A stretch of 64,000 nucleotides of DNA. Source: Halomonas alimentaria (GTDB lineage: Bacteria; Pseudomonadota; Gammaproteobacteria; Pseudomonadales; Halomonadaceae). The stretch is taken from positions 1,012,012 through 1,076,011 of the forward strand of contig NZ_WUTT01000001.1 in the NCBI RefSeq assembly GCF_009902005.1. The letters run 5' to 3'. The notes under the pieces were generated by a model. That model saw only the letters and a program-made list of their open reading frames with translations, did no database searches and had not been told where the DNA came from. This document shows positions 50,911 to 60,708 of the stretch, piece by piece; within the stretch, counting starts at the first letter, position 1, and the number at the start of each line of letters is the position of its first letter. A program made the translations under genes and the position numbers.

Positions 50911-51561
50911 ATGACCAGCAAGAGGATCTTGAGTGGGCTCGGCCTGCTGCTGGGTGCCGGCCTGGCCGCCGGCCAGGCCGTGGCGCTCGAGGGAGACGCC
51001 CAGCGTGGCGAGGAGGCCGCGGGGACCTGTGTCGCCTGCCATCAGGCCGACGGCAGCGGCATGAACGTGCCAGGGGGGGAATCCTGGCCGCGCCTGGCCG
51101 GCCTCGACGCCGACTACATGGCCAAGCAGTTGCATGACATCAAGGAAGGGAGTCGCGAGGCACCCACCATGATGCCCTTCGTCAACATGCTCGACGACCA
51201 GCAGATCGCCGACGTGTCGGCCTACTACAGCCAGCTGCCCGCCACTCAGGGCGACGGCGGCGACGTCGACGAGGCGGTACTGGCCCGCGGCGAGCAGCTC
51301 GCCCTGCGCGGTGACTGGGACGAGTACATCGTCTCCTGCAAGAGCTGCCATGGTCCCGGTAACCAGGGCGTGGGCAGCACCTTCCCGGGGATCGCCGGTC
51401 AGCATGCTGGTTACATCGAGAATCAGCTTCACGCCTGGCAGGAGGGGCGTCGTGCCAACGACCCGCAGAACCTGATGGGGGCGATTGCCCAGCGCATGAG
51501 CGACGAGGACATCACCGCCGTGGCGGCCTGGCTGGCCACTCAGCCGGCGACCGACGAGTAA
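50911..51561 (+). CDS. tsdB: di-haem cytochrome c4-type protein (TsdB-like)
   Basis: 216 residues: signal peptide (LLLGAGLAAGQAVALEG) and two class I c-type domains with CVACH and CKSCH. Distal Met ligands are likely in TMMPFVNML and NLMGAIAQRM. It is followed 13 bp later by a TsdA-type enzyme; in several bacteria TsdB is the electron acceptor of TsdA. The name rests on this pairing. Confidence 0.8.
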   Translation: MTSKRILSGLGLLLGAGLAAGQAVALEGDAQRGEEAAGTCVACHQADGSGMNVPGGESWPRLAGLDADYMAKQLHDIKEGSREAPTMMPFVNMLDDQQIADVSAYYSQLPATQGDGGDVDEAVLARGEQLALRGDWDEYIVSCKSCHGPGNQGVGSTFPGIAGQHAGYIENQLHAWQEGRRANDPQNLMGAIAQRMSDEDITAVAAWLATQPATDE

Positions 51562-51574
51562 GGGGGAACAGACA

Positions 51575-52609
51575 ATGATCAATCGCAGGAAGACGCTGGC
51601 ACTGGCCGGTGTGACCCTGGCCGCCAGCGCAAGCCTGGTCGCCTGGGCAGAGACCGACGGCCATCCCTACGACAAGCTGGTGGAAATGGGCTATCCGGCG
51701 CCCCAGGAGGGTGAGCTGGTGCATGTGCCGCCGACCATGGCGGACCTCGAGGCCGCCGATATGAAGCCGCAGACCAAGGCCGTCATTCGCCGCGGCTATG
51801 ATCTCTTCACCAACACCCAGCAGCTGCGTGGCAAGAACGTCTTCAATGACATGAACTGCTCCAGCTGCCACCTGGGAGAGGGGCGCCAGCCGTTCAGTGC
51901 CCCGGTATGGCCGGCCGCAGTGACCCTGCCGAACTTCCGTGGCAAGAACCAGCACGTCAACAATCTCGAGGAGCGTATTGCCGGCTGTTTCGCCTACTCC
52001 ATGAACGGTACCCCGCCGGCGTACGGCAGCGATGACATGCTGGCGCTCTCCGCCTACCATCAGTGGCTGGCCAAGGGGGCGCCCGTGTATCCGGACCAGC
52101 CCATCTATGGTCGCGGCTTCCCGTCACCGGAGCGCACCGACGAGCTGAGCTATACGAATGGCGAGCAGCTGTTTGCGGACAACTGCGCGGTCTGCCACAG
52201 CGAGGATGGCTCGGGTCTCTATCAGGATGGCGAGTATGTGTTCCCCGCCACCTGGGGGGATGGCTCCAATAACTGGGGTGCCGGCATCGTGCGTACCTAT
52301 ACCGCCGCCGGGTTTATCAAGAACAATATGCCGCTGGGGCAGCCGCTGTCGCTCTCGGATCAGGAAGCGTGGGACATCGCCTACTACATGACCCAGCAGG
52401 AGCGCCCGCAGGACCCGCGCTACACCGGTAGCGTGGACGAGGTGCTTGAGAAGTTCGGACCGACCTTCCACAAGCACTCCAGCTACGGCCAGGAGCGTGA
52501 GGTCGATGGCCATCGCCTCGCCGACCACGCCAACTGGGGCGAGAAGGGCGAGGAGGTCAAGCCCTGGAACGTCGGCCAGCCGCGCTTCGAGGACCTCGAC
52601 GTCGAGTAG
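51575..52609 (+). CDS. tsdA: thiosulfate dehydrogenase (tetrathionate-forming), TsdA-like
   Basis: 344 residues: signal sequence and two haem c sites, CSSCH and CAVCH. Before the second domain is RIAGCFAYSMNGTPPA, the TsdA motif whose cysteine is an unusual haem ligand. The enzyme oxidises two thiosulfates to tetrathionate in the periplasm and passes electrons to a cytochrome, here likely TsdB. An efficient terminator follows. Confidence 0.87.
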   Translation: MINRRKTLALAGVTLAASASLVAWAETDGHPYDKLVEMGYPAPQEGELVHVPPTMADLEAADMKPQTKAVIRRGYDLFTNTQQLRGKNVFNDMNCSSCHLGEGRQPFSAPVWPAAVTLPNFRGKNQHVNNLEERIAGCFAYSMNGTPPAYGSDDMLALSAYHQWLAKGAPVYPDQPIYGRGFPSPERTDELSYTNGEQLFADNCAVCHSEDGSGLYQDGEYVFPATWGDGSNNWGAGIVRTYTAAGFIKNNMPLGQPLSLSDQEAWDIAYYMTQQERPQDPRYTGSVDEVLEKFGPTFHKHSSYGQEREVDGHRLADHANWGEKGEEVKPWNVGQPRFEDLDVE

Positions 52610-52634
52610 GAGCCCGATTTATCGGCGATGACTG

Positions 52635-52671
52635 AGCCTCCGCCCGGCAGTGCCTGGCGGAGGCTGTTTTG
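52635..52671 (+). terminator. rho-independent terminator after tsdA
   Basis: AGCCTCCGCC / GGCGGAGGCT stem with an 11-base loop, followed by GTTTTG. Confidence 0.85.
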
Positions 52672-52704
52672 TCACTAGCCGCGTGGGCGGGACTACGACT
52701 GCGC

Positions 52705-53466
52705 TCAGGGCGCGGGGCTGCCCATGGCCTCCTCGAGGCGCTCGGCGCTTGGCACGCCTTCGACGCGATCCACACGATCCCCGTCGCGGTAGAGGGTGGT
52801 CGGCGTAGCCATGAAACCCAGCGAATCGAACAGCTGGTTGTTGGCGTAGACCTGCTCCTCGACCTCGCGGGACTGGGGGCCCGCCTCGATCTCGTCGCCT
52901 TCGCCGCTATGGGCGTGAAGGGCGGCGGCGGGATCGTCGGCGCCCAGCAGGGCGGCGGCCTTGGCCGGGCTGTCCGCGGCCAGCACGCCGATCATGATAT
53001 GGCGCAGCTGTACCTCGCCGGCTTCGACCCAGGGGCGGGCCTCGTGCCAGAACTGTCGGCAGTAGGGGCAGTTGGGATCGGTGAAGGTGTAGACGATGCG
53101 CTCTGCGTCGGGGTTGCCGTCACCGATCCAGTGGCTCGCCTCCAGGTCCTGCCACACCTCGGCGAACTGGGCGGCGCGTACGTGCTTGTCCAGTGCGGGC
53201 TCGGAGAGGTTGTTGCCTTCGGCATCGACCAGGGTGCCGACGATGGCGTGCTCGCCGCCCGGCAGCAGGTAGATGGCTACTTCGCCGGCGGAGTGGCTGG
53301 CGCCGTAGCCGGTCAATCCGGCCGGGCCCTCGAACTCGCCGTGGATGGTCAGGCCCTGCTCGGTGAGGGCGGCCACCGGGGCGGGCAGGTCATCATTGGC
53401 CAGGGCCGGAGCCATGAAGGCCAGGGTTAGGGCGCCGATGGCCGGCAACTTGAGGGTGTGTCGCAT
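52705..53466 (-). CDS. dsbG: DsbG/DsbC-type thiol:disulfide isomerase
   Basis: 253 residues: signal peptide (GALTLAFMAPALA), an N-terminal dimerisation domain and a thioredoxin domain. Active site CPYC (TDPNCPYCRQFW) is the DsbG type; the cis-Pro loop is FMATPTTLY. It repairs or protects periplasmic cysteines. It converges with tsdA and follows the TlpA fusion gene by 59 bp on the same strand. Confidence 0.88.
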   Translation of the reverse strand: MRHTLKLPAIGALTLAFMAPALANDDLPAPVAALTEQGLTIHGEFEGPAGLTGYGASHSAGEVAIYLLPGGEHAIVGTLVDAEGNNLSEPALDKHVRAAQFAEVWQDLEASHWIGDGNPDAERIVYTFTDPNCPYCRQFWHEARPWVEAGEVQLRHIMIGVLAADSPAKAAALLGADDPAAALHAHSGEGDEIEAGPQSREVEEQVYANNQLFDSLGFMATPTTLYRDGDRVDRVEGVPSAERLEEAMGSPAP

Positions 53467-53525
53467 TATGGGGTCCTTGTGACGGTTGTCGTGAAGGCTG
53501 AGGTGAAGTGTCTCGAAGCAGGGCG

Positions 53526-54347
53526 TCAGCGCAGGCGTTCCAGTCCCTGGCGCAGGGTGGCGTGGGAGAGTTCGCCGAAGTGGGTATCCACCAGTCGTCC
53601 CTCGGCGTCATAGAACAGCGTGGTGGGCATGGCCATGGCGCCGGTCACATCGCCCAGGGCGGTGCGTGCATCGAGCAGCACGTTGCCCAGCTCCAGGGAC
53701 TGCTCGTCGAGGAAGCGGTTCACCAGCGCCACGTCCTCTCCCTGGTTGACGAAGGCGAAGGTGATGTAGCTGGCCTCGTCCTGGGCCTGTTCGAACACCG
53801 GCATTTCGCGGCGACACGGCGGGCACCAGGTGGCCCAGAGGTTGACCACCAGCGGCTGGCCCTGGTCCTCGGCCAGGCTCGGCAGGTCGATGGGGTCGCC
53901 CGCCAGGGTGGTCAGGGGTGTGTCGGGAAGCGGGCGGCCGCGATCTTCCATCAACAGCAGGGGGCCTGCGGTGAGCCCCCAGGCGAGAAGGCCGGCCAGC
54001 AGGGCGCCGCCCAGCGGGACCCGCTGGCGGGGGGAGCGCCACAGGCGCCAGGCGGCATAGCCCAGGCCGGCTAGCAGGCCGCCCAGAGGGTCAAAGCCGC
54101 CATCGCGGATGTCGAGCAGCGACAGGAATCCATCGTAGCTGCTCCAGTAACGTGCCACGAACACCAGCCGCGCGCCGACCAGGGCGATCAGCAGCAGGTT
54201 CAAGAGGGTATCGGCCGTGGGCGTGCGATGGCGGCGCCCGATCAGCGCCCCGGTGAGCAGGGCGACACCGAAGGCCAGGATGATCAGCAGCTGGCCGATC
54301 GAGAATCCCATGGGACCCACGGCGACGCTCTGGTTCAATGCCTGCAT
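53526..54347 (-). CDS. TlpA-type thioredoxin with Lgt-like membrane N-terminus
   Basis: 273 residues. The N-terminal 130 form membrane segments that recall the first part of prolipoprotein diacylglyceryl transferase (IALVGARLVFVARYW, GGFDPLGGLLAG). A periplasmic TlpA domain follows, with WATWCPPCRREM and cis-Pro in AMAMPTTLF. The later catalytic part of Lgt is absent, so lipidation activity is unlikely; it may bring electrons or simply anchor the domain. Likely partner of the downstream DsbG. Confidence 0.8.
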   Translation of the reverse strand: MQALNQSVAVGPMGFSIGQLLIILAFGVALLTGALIGRRHRTPTADTLLNLLLIALVGARLVFVARYWSSYDGFLSLLDIRDGGFDPLGGLLAGLGYAAWRLWRSPRQRVPLGGALLAGLLAWGLTAGPLLLMEDRGRPLPDTPLTTLAGDPIDLPSLAEDQGQPLVVNLWATWCPPCRREMPVFEQAQDEASYITFAFVNQGEDVALVNRFLDEQSLELGNVLLDARTALGDVTGAMAMPTTLFYDAEGRLVDTHFGELSHATLRQGLERLR

Positions 54348-54529
54348 GGGGAATGGCTCCTTGCCGGAAATGTGGGGCGATCATGCCGTCAGGCGCTGAG
54401 CCTGACAGCCAGTGATTAGCGGTGCATTAATCGCCGCCGCGCTGGGGCGTTATGTCGCAAGCGCGAACATGCCGCGTCTCCTGACCTATGCTGTGACCTC
54501 AGGTTCCCGTCATCGAGAGGATCATCCGC

Positions 54530-55045
54530 ATGCTGCCACGTTTTTCCCTGTCCTGGCGCGGCCCGCTGCTCGCCCTGGTTGCTGGCCTGGCCAGCAGCGC
54601 GGCGCTGGCCGACACACTGAGCGTCGAGGGCGCCCATGTGCGTGCCGTGCCGCCGGTCTCCACCACCACCGCCGCCTTCATGCAGCTTCACAACGCCGGT
54701 GATGCCGATCGCGCCCTGGTAGCGGCGAGCACGCCGGCCGCCCGCGTGGCGGAGCTCCACAATCATGTTGACGTGGACGGGGTGATGCAGATGCGCCAGG
54801 TGGAGATGATCCCGGTGCCGTCGGGCGAAGGCGCGCAACTGGCCCCGGGCGGCTACCACCTGATGCTGATCGATCTGGTCGAGCCGCTGCACGAGGGCGA
54901 CGAGGTGGCGCTCAGCCTGACCTTCGATGATGGCCAGACCCTCGAGGTGGCGGCCCCGGTGCGCCGCATCGAGACCATGGGCCACGGCATGTCCGAGGAG
55001 ATGCCCGAGGGGAAGGCCGAAGGCATGTCGCACGCGGGGCACTGA
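54530..55045 (+). CDS. PCu(A)C-type periplasmic copper chaperone (chromosomal copy)
   Basis: 171 residues: signal peptide (LLALVAGLASSAALA) and the PCu(A)C domain with copper ligands AELHNHVDVDGVMQMRQVEM and GGYHLMLIDL. The C-terminal tail is Met/His-rich (MGHGMSEEMPEG ... MSHAGH), absent from the transposon copy. It probably serves cytochrome oxidase assembly. Confidence 0.88.
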   Translation: MLPRFSLSWRGPLLALVAGLASSAALADTLSVEGAHVRAVPPVSTTTAAFMQLHNAGDADRALVAASTPAARVAELHNHVDVDGVMQMRQVEMIPVPSGEGAQLAPGGYHLMLIDLVEPLHEGDEVALSLTFDDGQTLEVAAPVRRIETMGHGMSEEMPEGKAEGMSHAGH

Positions 55046-55120
55046 GGAGGCACCGCTGGGCGGGCGGGGCTCGAGTCGCTACAATGCGACGAGTCCCGTT
55101 TCCCGTTCTGGAACCCTGCC

Positions 55121-55594
55121 ATGCACTGTCCCTTCTGCGGCACCCACGACACCAAGGTCACCGACTCGCGGCTGGTCGCCGAGGGAGACCAGGTGCGGCG
55201 GCGTCGCCAGTGCGTGGCCTGCGGCGAGCGCTTCACCACCTACGAGACCGCCGAGCTGATCATGCCGCGGGTGATCAAGGGTGACGGCTCCCGCGAGGCC
55301 TTCAACGAGGAGAAGCTGCGCGCCGGCATGCTGCGTGCCCTGGAGAAGCGCCCGGTCAGCGCCGAGGCCATCGAGGCCTCGGTGCAGCGCATCCGCCAGA
55401 CCCTGCGCGCCCGCGGCGAGCGCGAGATCCACGCCCGCGACATCGGTGAGGCGGTAATGGCCGCGCTGCGCGGCCTCGACCAGGTCGCCTACATCCGCTT
55501 CGCCTCGGTCTACCGCCGCTTTCAGGACATCGACGAGTTCCGCGCCGAGATCGACCGCCTCGCCCAGGACCCCGAACAGACGCCCCCTCGCTGA
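55121..55594 (+). CDS. nrdR: transcriptional repressor NrdR
   Basis: 157 residues: N-terminal zinc ribbon ([15 protein letters not shown] ... [12 protein letters not shown]) and ATP-cone domain. It senses nucleotide levels and represses ribonucleotide reductase genes. Family length is exact, and it precedes ribD as in most gammaproteobacteria. Confidence 0.97.
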   Translation: MHCPFCGTHDTKVTDSRLVAEGDQVRRRRQCVACGERFTTYETAELIMPRVIKGDGSREAFNEEKLRAGMLRALEKRPVSAEAIEASVQRIRQTLRARGEREIHARDIGEAVMAALRGLDQVAYIRFASVYRRFQDIDEFRAEIDRLAQDPEQTPPR

Positions 55595-55608
55595 CCCGGA
55601 GCGCCCCC

Positions 55609-56751
55609 ATGGCCTACCCCCCGCCGGAAACCTGGATGGCCCGAGCCCTCGAGCTGGCTCGCCGCGGCCTCTATACCACGCATCCCAACCCCCGCGTCGG
55701 CTGCGTGCTGGTCAAGGATGGGCGGCTGGTAGGGGAGGGCTACCATGCCCGCGCCGGCGAGCCCCATGCCGAGGTGCACGCCCTTAACGCCGCGGGCGAT
55801 GCGGCCCGCGGCGCCACCGCCTACGTCACCCTGGAGCCCTGCTCCCATCACGGCCGCACCGGGCCCTGCGCGGTGGCGCTGATCGAGGCCGGCGTGGCCC
55901 GTGTGGTAGTGGCCATGGAGGACCCCAATCCGGCGGTGGCCGGCCGCGGCATTGCGATGCTGCGCGAGGCCGGCATCGAGGTGACGGTGGGCATCGCCGA
56001 GGACGAGGCCCGGTCGCTCAACGCCGGCTTCGTGCGCCGCATGGACCATGGGCGCCCCTTCGTGCGCCTGAAGATGGCCATGAGTCTCGACGGCCGCACC
56101 GCCATGCAGTCCGGCGAGTCGCAGTGGATCACCGGCCCCGAGGCGCGGCGCCAGGTGCAGCGCCTGCGTGCCCGCGCAAGTGCCGTGCTCACCGGGGTGG
56201 AGTCGGTGATCTTCGACAATTCGCGGCTCACCGTGCGCGCCGACCAGCTCGGCCTGCCCGATGCCGAGGCCATCGCCACCCGTCAGCCGCTGCGGGTGAT
56301 CGTCGACAGCCGCCTGCGCCTGCCCGAGGCGGCGGCCTGCCTCACCGAACCGGGGCGCACCCTGGTGGTGGCGGTGGAGGGCGTCGACGAGGAGCGCATC
56401 GAACGGCTCACCCGCGCCGGGGCCGAGGTGCTCACCCTGCCCGCCGGCGATGACGGTCGGGTCGACCTGGATGCCGTGCTTCGCCACCTGGCCGAGGTCG
56501 AGCAGGCCAACGAAGTGCTGCTGGAGACCGGCGCGACCCTGGCCGGCGCCATGCTCGATGCCGGCCTGGTGGATGAGATGCAGCTGTTCGTGGCGCCCAC
56601 CCTGCTCGGCGGCGACGCCCGTCCGCTGTTTCAGCTCGCCGGCATCGAGACCATGGCCCACCAGCGCGGCCTGGAGATCCTCGATATCCGCGCCGTGGGG
56701 CAGGACTGGCGCATTACCGCCCGGCCGCGTCGGCGCAGCCAGGCGCGATAG
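55609..56751 (+). CDS. ribD: bifunctional riboflavin deaminase/reductase RibD
   Basis: 380 residues: N-terminal deaminase with zinc motif HAEVHAL and PCSHHGRTGPC, and C-terminal reductase (RPFVRLKMAMSLDGRTAM). It carries out the second and third steps of riboflavin synthesis from GTP. It starts 14 bp after nrdR. Confidence 0.96.
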   Translation: MAYPPPETWMARALELARRGLYTTHPNPRVGCVLVKDGRLVGEGYHARAGEPHAEVHALNAAGDAARGATAYVTLEPCSHHGRTGPCAVALIEAGVARVVVAMEDPNPAVAGRGIAMLREAGIEVTVGIAEDEARSLNAGFVRRMDHGRPFVRLKMAMSLDGRTAMQSGESQWITGPEARRQVQRLRARASAVLTGVESVIFDNSRLTVRADQLGLPDAEAIATRQPLRVIVDSRLRLPEAAACLTEPGRTLVVAVEGVDEERIERLTRAGAEVLTLPAGDDGRVDLDAVLRHLAEVEQANEVLLETGATLAGAMLDAGLVDEMQLFVAPTLLGGDARPLFQLAGIETMAHQRGLEILDIRAVGQDWRITARPRRRSQAR

Positions 56752-56952
56752 CGATATCAAGCGAAAGGCCTGTCGCCGGAAAAGCCGTGAGCGGTGCTTC
56801 CAGGCGCTATAGCACTGTCGCCAAGGGCTCTTTACTGGCGCCCGCTGCCGCGCCAAGGTACCCTGACGCCGTTTCGAGGCGAGGCGACGCCTGTGGACGA
56901 CATGATTGTCGCCGCCTGCCGACGCCTGCCACGCAGAATTTCTGGAGATCTC

Positions 56953-58122
56953 ATGGTGCACGCCACTGCCGGGGGCCTGGCCCCTATCGAAGACCTGATC
57001 GAGGACATCCGTCAGGGCAAGATGGTGATCCTGATGGACGATGAGGATCGCGAGAACGAAGGCGACATCATCATGGCCGCCGAGAAGGTGCAGGCCGAGC
57101 ACATCAACTTCATGGCCCGCCATGCCCGCGGTCTGATCTGCCTGCCGATGACCCGCAGCCGCTGTGAGCGACTCAAGCTGCCGCTGATGGTCAACGACAA
57201 TGGCTCCGGTTTCGGCACCAAGTTTACCCTCTCCATCGAGGCCACCGAGGGCGTTACCACCGGCATCTCCGCCGCCGACCGCGCGCGCACCGTACAGGCC
57301 GCCGTGGCCCGCGATGCCCGCCCCGAGGATATCGTCCAGCCCGGTCATATCTTTCCGCTGATGGCCGAGCCCGGCGGTGTGCTGCGCCGCGCTGGCCATA
57401 CCGAAGCCGCCTGCGACCTCGCCTCCCTTGCCGGCCTCGACCCCAGCGGCGTGATCTGCGAGATCATGAACGACGACGGCACCATGGCTCGCCGCCCCGA
57501 GCTCGAGCGCTTTGCCGAGGAGCATGGCATCAGGATGGGCACCATCGCCGACCTGATCCACTATCGCATCCACAACGAGCAGACCGTGGATCACGAGGAG
57601 TCGACCACGGTGAAGACCGCCCACGGCGAGCTCACCCTGCACGTCTTCCGTGACAGCATCCAGGGCGCCCATCACCTGGCGCTGGTCAAGGGCCGGCCGA
57701 GTCCCGAGACGCCGACCACGGTTCGCGTGCACCTGGCCGACACCATGCGCGACCTGCTCTGCCTGCAGAAGGGCGAGGGGGGCCACTGGACCTCCCACGA
57801 GGCCATCGCCGAGGTAGCGCGCAGCGAGCGCGGCGTCTTCGTGCTGCTCGATCATGGCCGGCCGCGTCTCGACCTGCGTGACCAGCTCGATATCTTCCTC
57901 GAGCGTCGCCGTGCCCCGCGTACCAGCGATTCCGATGGTGCCGGCAACTACCTGACCATCGGCACCGGCTCGCAGATCCTGCGCCACCTGGGCGTGGGCC
58001 AGATGCGCCTGCTCAGCTCGCCCTGGAAGTTCTCGGCGATCTCGGGCTTCGACCTGGAGGTAGTGGAGCGCCTGGGGCCGGAGGATCTCCCGGCGGGTGT
58101 CGACGCTGCCGACGGCGAGTGA
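56953..58122 (+). CDS. ribBA: RibBA: DHBP synthase with GTP cyclohydrolase II-like domain
   Basis: 389 residues. The N-terminal DHBP synthase has [16 protein letters not shown] and [14 protein letters not shown]. The C-terminal RibA-type domain lacks the zinc cysteine cluster of true GTP cyclohydrolase II, so GTP cyclohydrolase activity may be lost; the first activity is clear. The 200-bp leader shows no FMN-riboswitch consensus. Start at 56953 follows GGAG. Confidence 0.9.
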   Translation: MVHATAGGLAPIEDLIEDIRQGKMVILMDDEDRENEGDIIMAAEKVQAEHINFMARHARGLICLPMTRSRCERLKLPLMVNDNGSGFGTKFTLSIEATEGVTTGISAADRARTVQAAVARDARPEDIVQPGHIFPLMAEPGGVLRRAGHTEAACDLASLAGLDPSGVICEIMNDDGTMARRPELERFAEEHGIRMGTIADLIHYRIHNEQTVDHEESTTVKTAHGELTLHVFRDSIQGAHHLALVKGRPSPETPTTVRVHLADTMRDLLCLQKGEGGHWTSHEAIAEVARSERGVFVLLDHGRPRLDLRDQLDIFLERRRAPRTSDSDGAGNYLTIGTGSQILRHLGVGQMRLLSSPWKFSAISGFDLEVVERLGPEDLPAGVDAADGE

Positions 58123-58214
58123 CACGGCGCCTCCCCTCGGCACTCCCATCACCTACTCTCATTCAATTCCGGGCGCGGCATGGCCGCGCCGGTGAGCCTC
58201 AGCAGGAAACCGAT

Positions 58215-58709
58215 ATGGAACCCATTTCTCAACTGGAAGGCAGCTTCGTCGACGTCGACGGTCGCTACGTGATCGTGGTGGGGCGCTTCAACCACCACGT
58301 GGTGGACAGCCTGGTAGAGGGCGCCGTGGATATCCTGGTGCGCCATGGCGTCGATGCCGAGAACATCGACATCGTCCATGTGCCCGGCGCCTGGGAGCTG
58401 CCCCTGGCGGTCAAGCAGGTGCTCAAGGTGGCGCGCCCCGAGGCCGTCATCGCCCTGGGCGCGGTGATCCGCGGCGGCACCCCGCACTTCGAGTACGTGG
58501 CCGGTGGCTGCAACGCGGCCCTGGGCAACCTGCAGCTGGAGTTCGAGACCCCCATCGCCAACGGCGTGCTCACCGTCAACTCCATCGAGCAGGCCATCGA
58601 GCGCTCCGGCACCAAGGCCGGCAACAAGGGCGCCGAGGCGGCCATGGCGGCCATGGAGATGGTCTCGCTGATGCGCCAGCTGGGCGGTGGCGCCGAGGAG
58701 GAAGCATGA
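58215..58709 (+). CDS. ribH: lumazine synthase (RibH)
   Basis: 164 residues. Motifs [28 protein letters not shown] and [14 protein letters not shown] are present. It condenses the RibD product with DHBP. Stop overlaps nusB. Confidence 0.96.
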   Translation: MEPISQLEGSFVDVDGRYVIVVGRFNHHVVDSLVEGAVDILVRHGVDAENIDIVHVPGAWELPLAVKQVLKVARPEAVIALGAVIRGGTPHFEYVAGGCNAALGNLQLEFETPIANGVLTVNSIEQAIERSGTKAGNKGAEAAMAAMEMVSLMRQLGGGAEEEA

Positions 58710-59203
58710 GACGCGAGCGCGGGCCCTCGAAGGCGCAGCAGGGGCGGCGCGCCGCCCGTGAACTGGCGGTGCAGTGTCTCTACCAGTGGCAGATGACCGG
58801 TAAGTCGATGAGCGCGGTGGAGGTGGAGTTCCGTAGCCAGCTGGCCGACGACGATCTCGAGGACCACGAGAACTGGCACAAGGTCATGGAGATCGCCGAC
58901 CTGGCGCTGTTCCATGAGCTGGTGCACAACGTGTCACGCTTCCGCGCCGACCTCGATGCCTCCATCGCGCCGCTGCTCGACCGCAAGCTCGAGGAGCTCG
59001 ACGCCATCGAGCTGGCCATCCTGCGACTGGGCGCCTACGAGCTCTCGCGGCGCCTGGAGGTGCCGTACCGGGTGGCCATCAACGAGGGCGTCGAGCTGGC
59101 CAAGTCGTTCGGGGCCACCGACGGCCACAAGTACGTCAACGGCATCCTCGACAAGCTTGCCGGGCGCCTGCGCGGCGCCGAGGTGGCCGCCCGCCGCCGC
59201 TGA
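58706..59203 (+). CDS. nusB: transcription antitermination factor NusB
   Basis: 165 residues: [16 protein letters not shown] at the start and [20 protein letters not shown] near the end. It acts in rRNA antitermination with NusE. It overlaps ribH by 4 bp in the conserved ribH-nusB-thiL order. Confidence 0.96.
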   Translation: MRRERGPSKAQQGRRAARELAVQCLYQWQMTGKSMSAVEVEFRSQLADDDLEDHENWHKVMEIADLALFHELVHNVSRFRADLDASIAPLLDRKLEELDAIELAILRLGAYELSRRLEVPYRVAINEGVELAKSFGATDGHKYVNGILDKLAGRLRGAEVAARRR

Positions 59204-59214
59204 AGGGAAACCGG

Positions 59215-60180
59215 ATGCATAGCGAATTCGACCTCATCGCCCGCTACTTTACCCCCGCCACCCCCGACCCCGAGTCCGGGGTGGTGATGGGCGTGGGCGA
59301 CGACTGCGCGCTGCTGGCGCCCACCCCGGGCCGGCGGCTGGCGGTGAGCGTCGATACCTCCGTGTGCGGGGTGCACTTCCCCCCCGACGCCCCGCCCGAG
59401 GCGGTAGGCCACCGGGCCCTGGCGGTCAGCCTCTCCGATCTTGCCGCCATGGGCGCCAGGGCCCGCTGGTGCTTCATGTCGCTGTCGCTGGATGAGAGCG
59501 AGGACGCCTGGCTGGAGGGCTTCTCGCGTGGGTTCCTGACGCTCTGCGAGGCGACCGGCACCCGCCTGGCCGGCGGCGACATCACCCGCGGTGAGCTGGC
59601 CATCGGCGTCACCGTGATGGGCGAGGTGGCACCCGAGGCAGCCATGACCCGCGGCGGCGGCCGTCCTGGCGACCTGGTGGCGGTGACCGGCGCCTTGGGT
59701 GGCGGTGCCGGTGGCCTGGCGGCGTGGCAGGCAGGCGAGCGCGACCCTGTCCATCCGCTGCTGCAGCGCTACCTGACACCCCGGCCGCGGCTGGCCGCCG
59801 GCGAGGCCCTGGCCGGGCTGGCCACGGCCGCAGTGGATATCTCCGACGGGCTGCTCGCCGACCTGGGCCATATCCTCGAACACTCCGGGGGCGGCGCCCA
59901 TCTCGAGCCCGAGACGCTGCCGCTGGCCGAGGGGCTGGTGGCGGCGCTGGGCGAGGAGGGCGCACGCCAGGCGGCGCTGACCGGCGGCGATGACTACGAG
60001 CTGCTGGTGTGCCTGCCCGCCGAGGAGCTGGACGAGGCCCGCCGACGCCTGGCAGCACTCGAGTTGCCGCTGACGGTGGTCGGTCGCCTGACCCGTGCGC
60101 CGGGCGTTAGCGGCGTGCCGGCGGCCCAGCGCACCGGTTGGCAGCACTTCCGTGGCGCCCCTCCGGGAGGCACTTCATGA
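59215..60180 (+). CDS. thiL: thiamine-monophosphate kinase
   Basis: 321 residues. Motifs GVGDDCALLAP, SVDTSVCGVHFP and TGGDDYELLVC are intact. It makes thiamine diphosphate from thiamine monophosphate. Stop overlaps pgpA by 4 bp. Confidence 0.96.
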   Translation: MHSEFDLIARYFTPATPDPESGVVMGVGDDCALLAPTPGRRLAVSVDTSVCGVHFPPDAPPEAVGHRALAVSLSDLAAMGARARWCFMSLSLDESEDAWLEGFSRGFLTLCEATGTRLAGGDITRGELAIGVTVMGEVAPEAAMTRGGGRPGDLVAVTGALGGGAGGLAAWQAGERDPVHPLLQRYLTPRPRLAAGEALAGLATAAVDISDGLLADLGHILEHSGGGAHLEPETLPLAEGLVAALGEEGARQAALTGGDDYELLVCLPAEELDEARRRLAALELPLTVVGRLTRAPGVSGVPAAQRTGWQHFRGAPPGGTS

Positions 60181-60650
60181 ATCGCGCCCCATCCAGCGTC
60201 TGGCATCGTCCCTCCCACTTCCTGGCCTTCGGTCTGGGGAGCGGCACCGTGCCCTGGGCGCCGGGAACCTTCGGAACCCTGGCCGCCATCCCCTTCTACT
60301 GGTTGCTCTCCGAACTGCCACTTTCCTGGTACTGGGGGGTGGTCTTCATCGCCTTCGTGTGGGGCGTGTGGTTGTGCGAGAAGACCTCCCGCGACCTCGG
60401 CGTCCACGACCATTCGGGTATTGTCTGGGATGAGTTCGTGGGCTACTGGATCACCATGGCGGCAGTGCCCTTCTCCTGGGAGTCGGCACTATGGGGGTTC
60501 CTGGTCTTCCGGGTATTCGACGTGATCAAGCCGTTCCCCATCCGCTGGGCCGACCGTCATGTGGCCGGTGGCTTCGGCATCATGATCGACGATGTTCTCG
60601 CCGGCATCTACGCCTGGAGCCTCATGCACCTGTGGTTCTGGCTGCACTAG
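60177..60650 (+). CDS. pgpA: phosphatidylglycerophosphatase A
   Basis: 157 residues, membrane protein with GLGSGTVPWAPGTFGTLAA and IVWDEFVGYWITM, the acidic metal site of PgpA. It dephosphorylates phosphatidylglycerol phosphate. Start at 60177 overlaps the thiL stop. Confidence 0.95.
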   Translation: MNRAPSSVWHRPSHFLAFGLGSGTVPWAPGTFGTLAAIPFYWLLSELPLSWYWGVVFIAFVWGVWLCEKTSRDLGVHDHSGIVWDEFVGYWITMAAVPFSWESALWGFLVFRVFDVIKPFPIRWADRHVAGGFGIMIDDVLAGIYAWSLMHLWFWLH

Positions 60651-60708
60651 CACGGCACGGCGGTATTTCGCGAATGCCATAGCAGGCGTCGCAGGGAAGG
60701 GAGTGAGC

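Noticed and set aside
56752..56952. FMN riboswitch upstream of ribBA
   Set aside because: The leader lacks the conserved RFN blocks (no AGGGCGGGG-type or CCGAC-type motifs in order).
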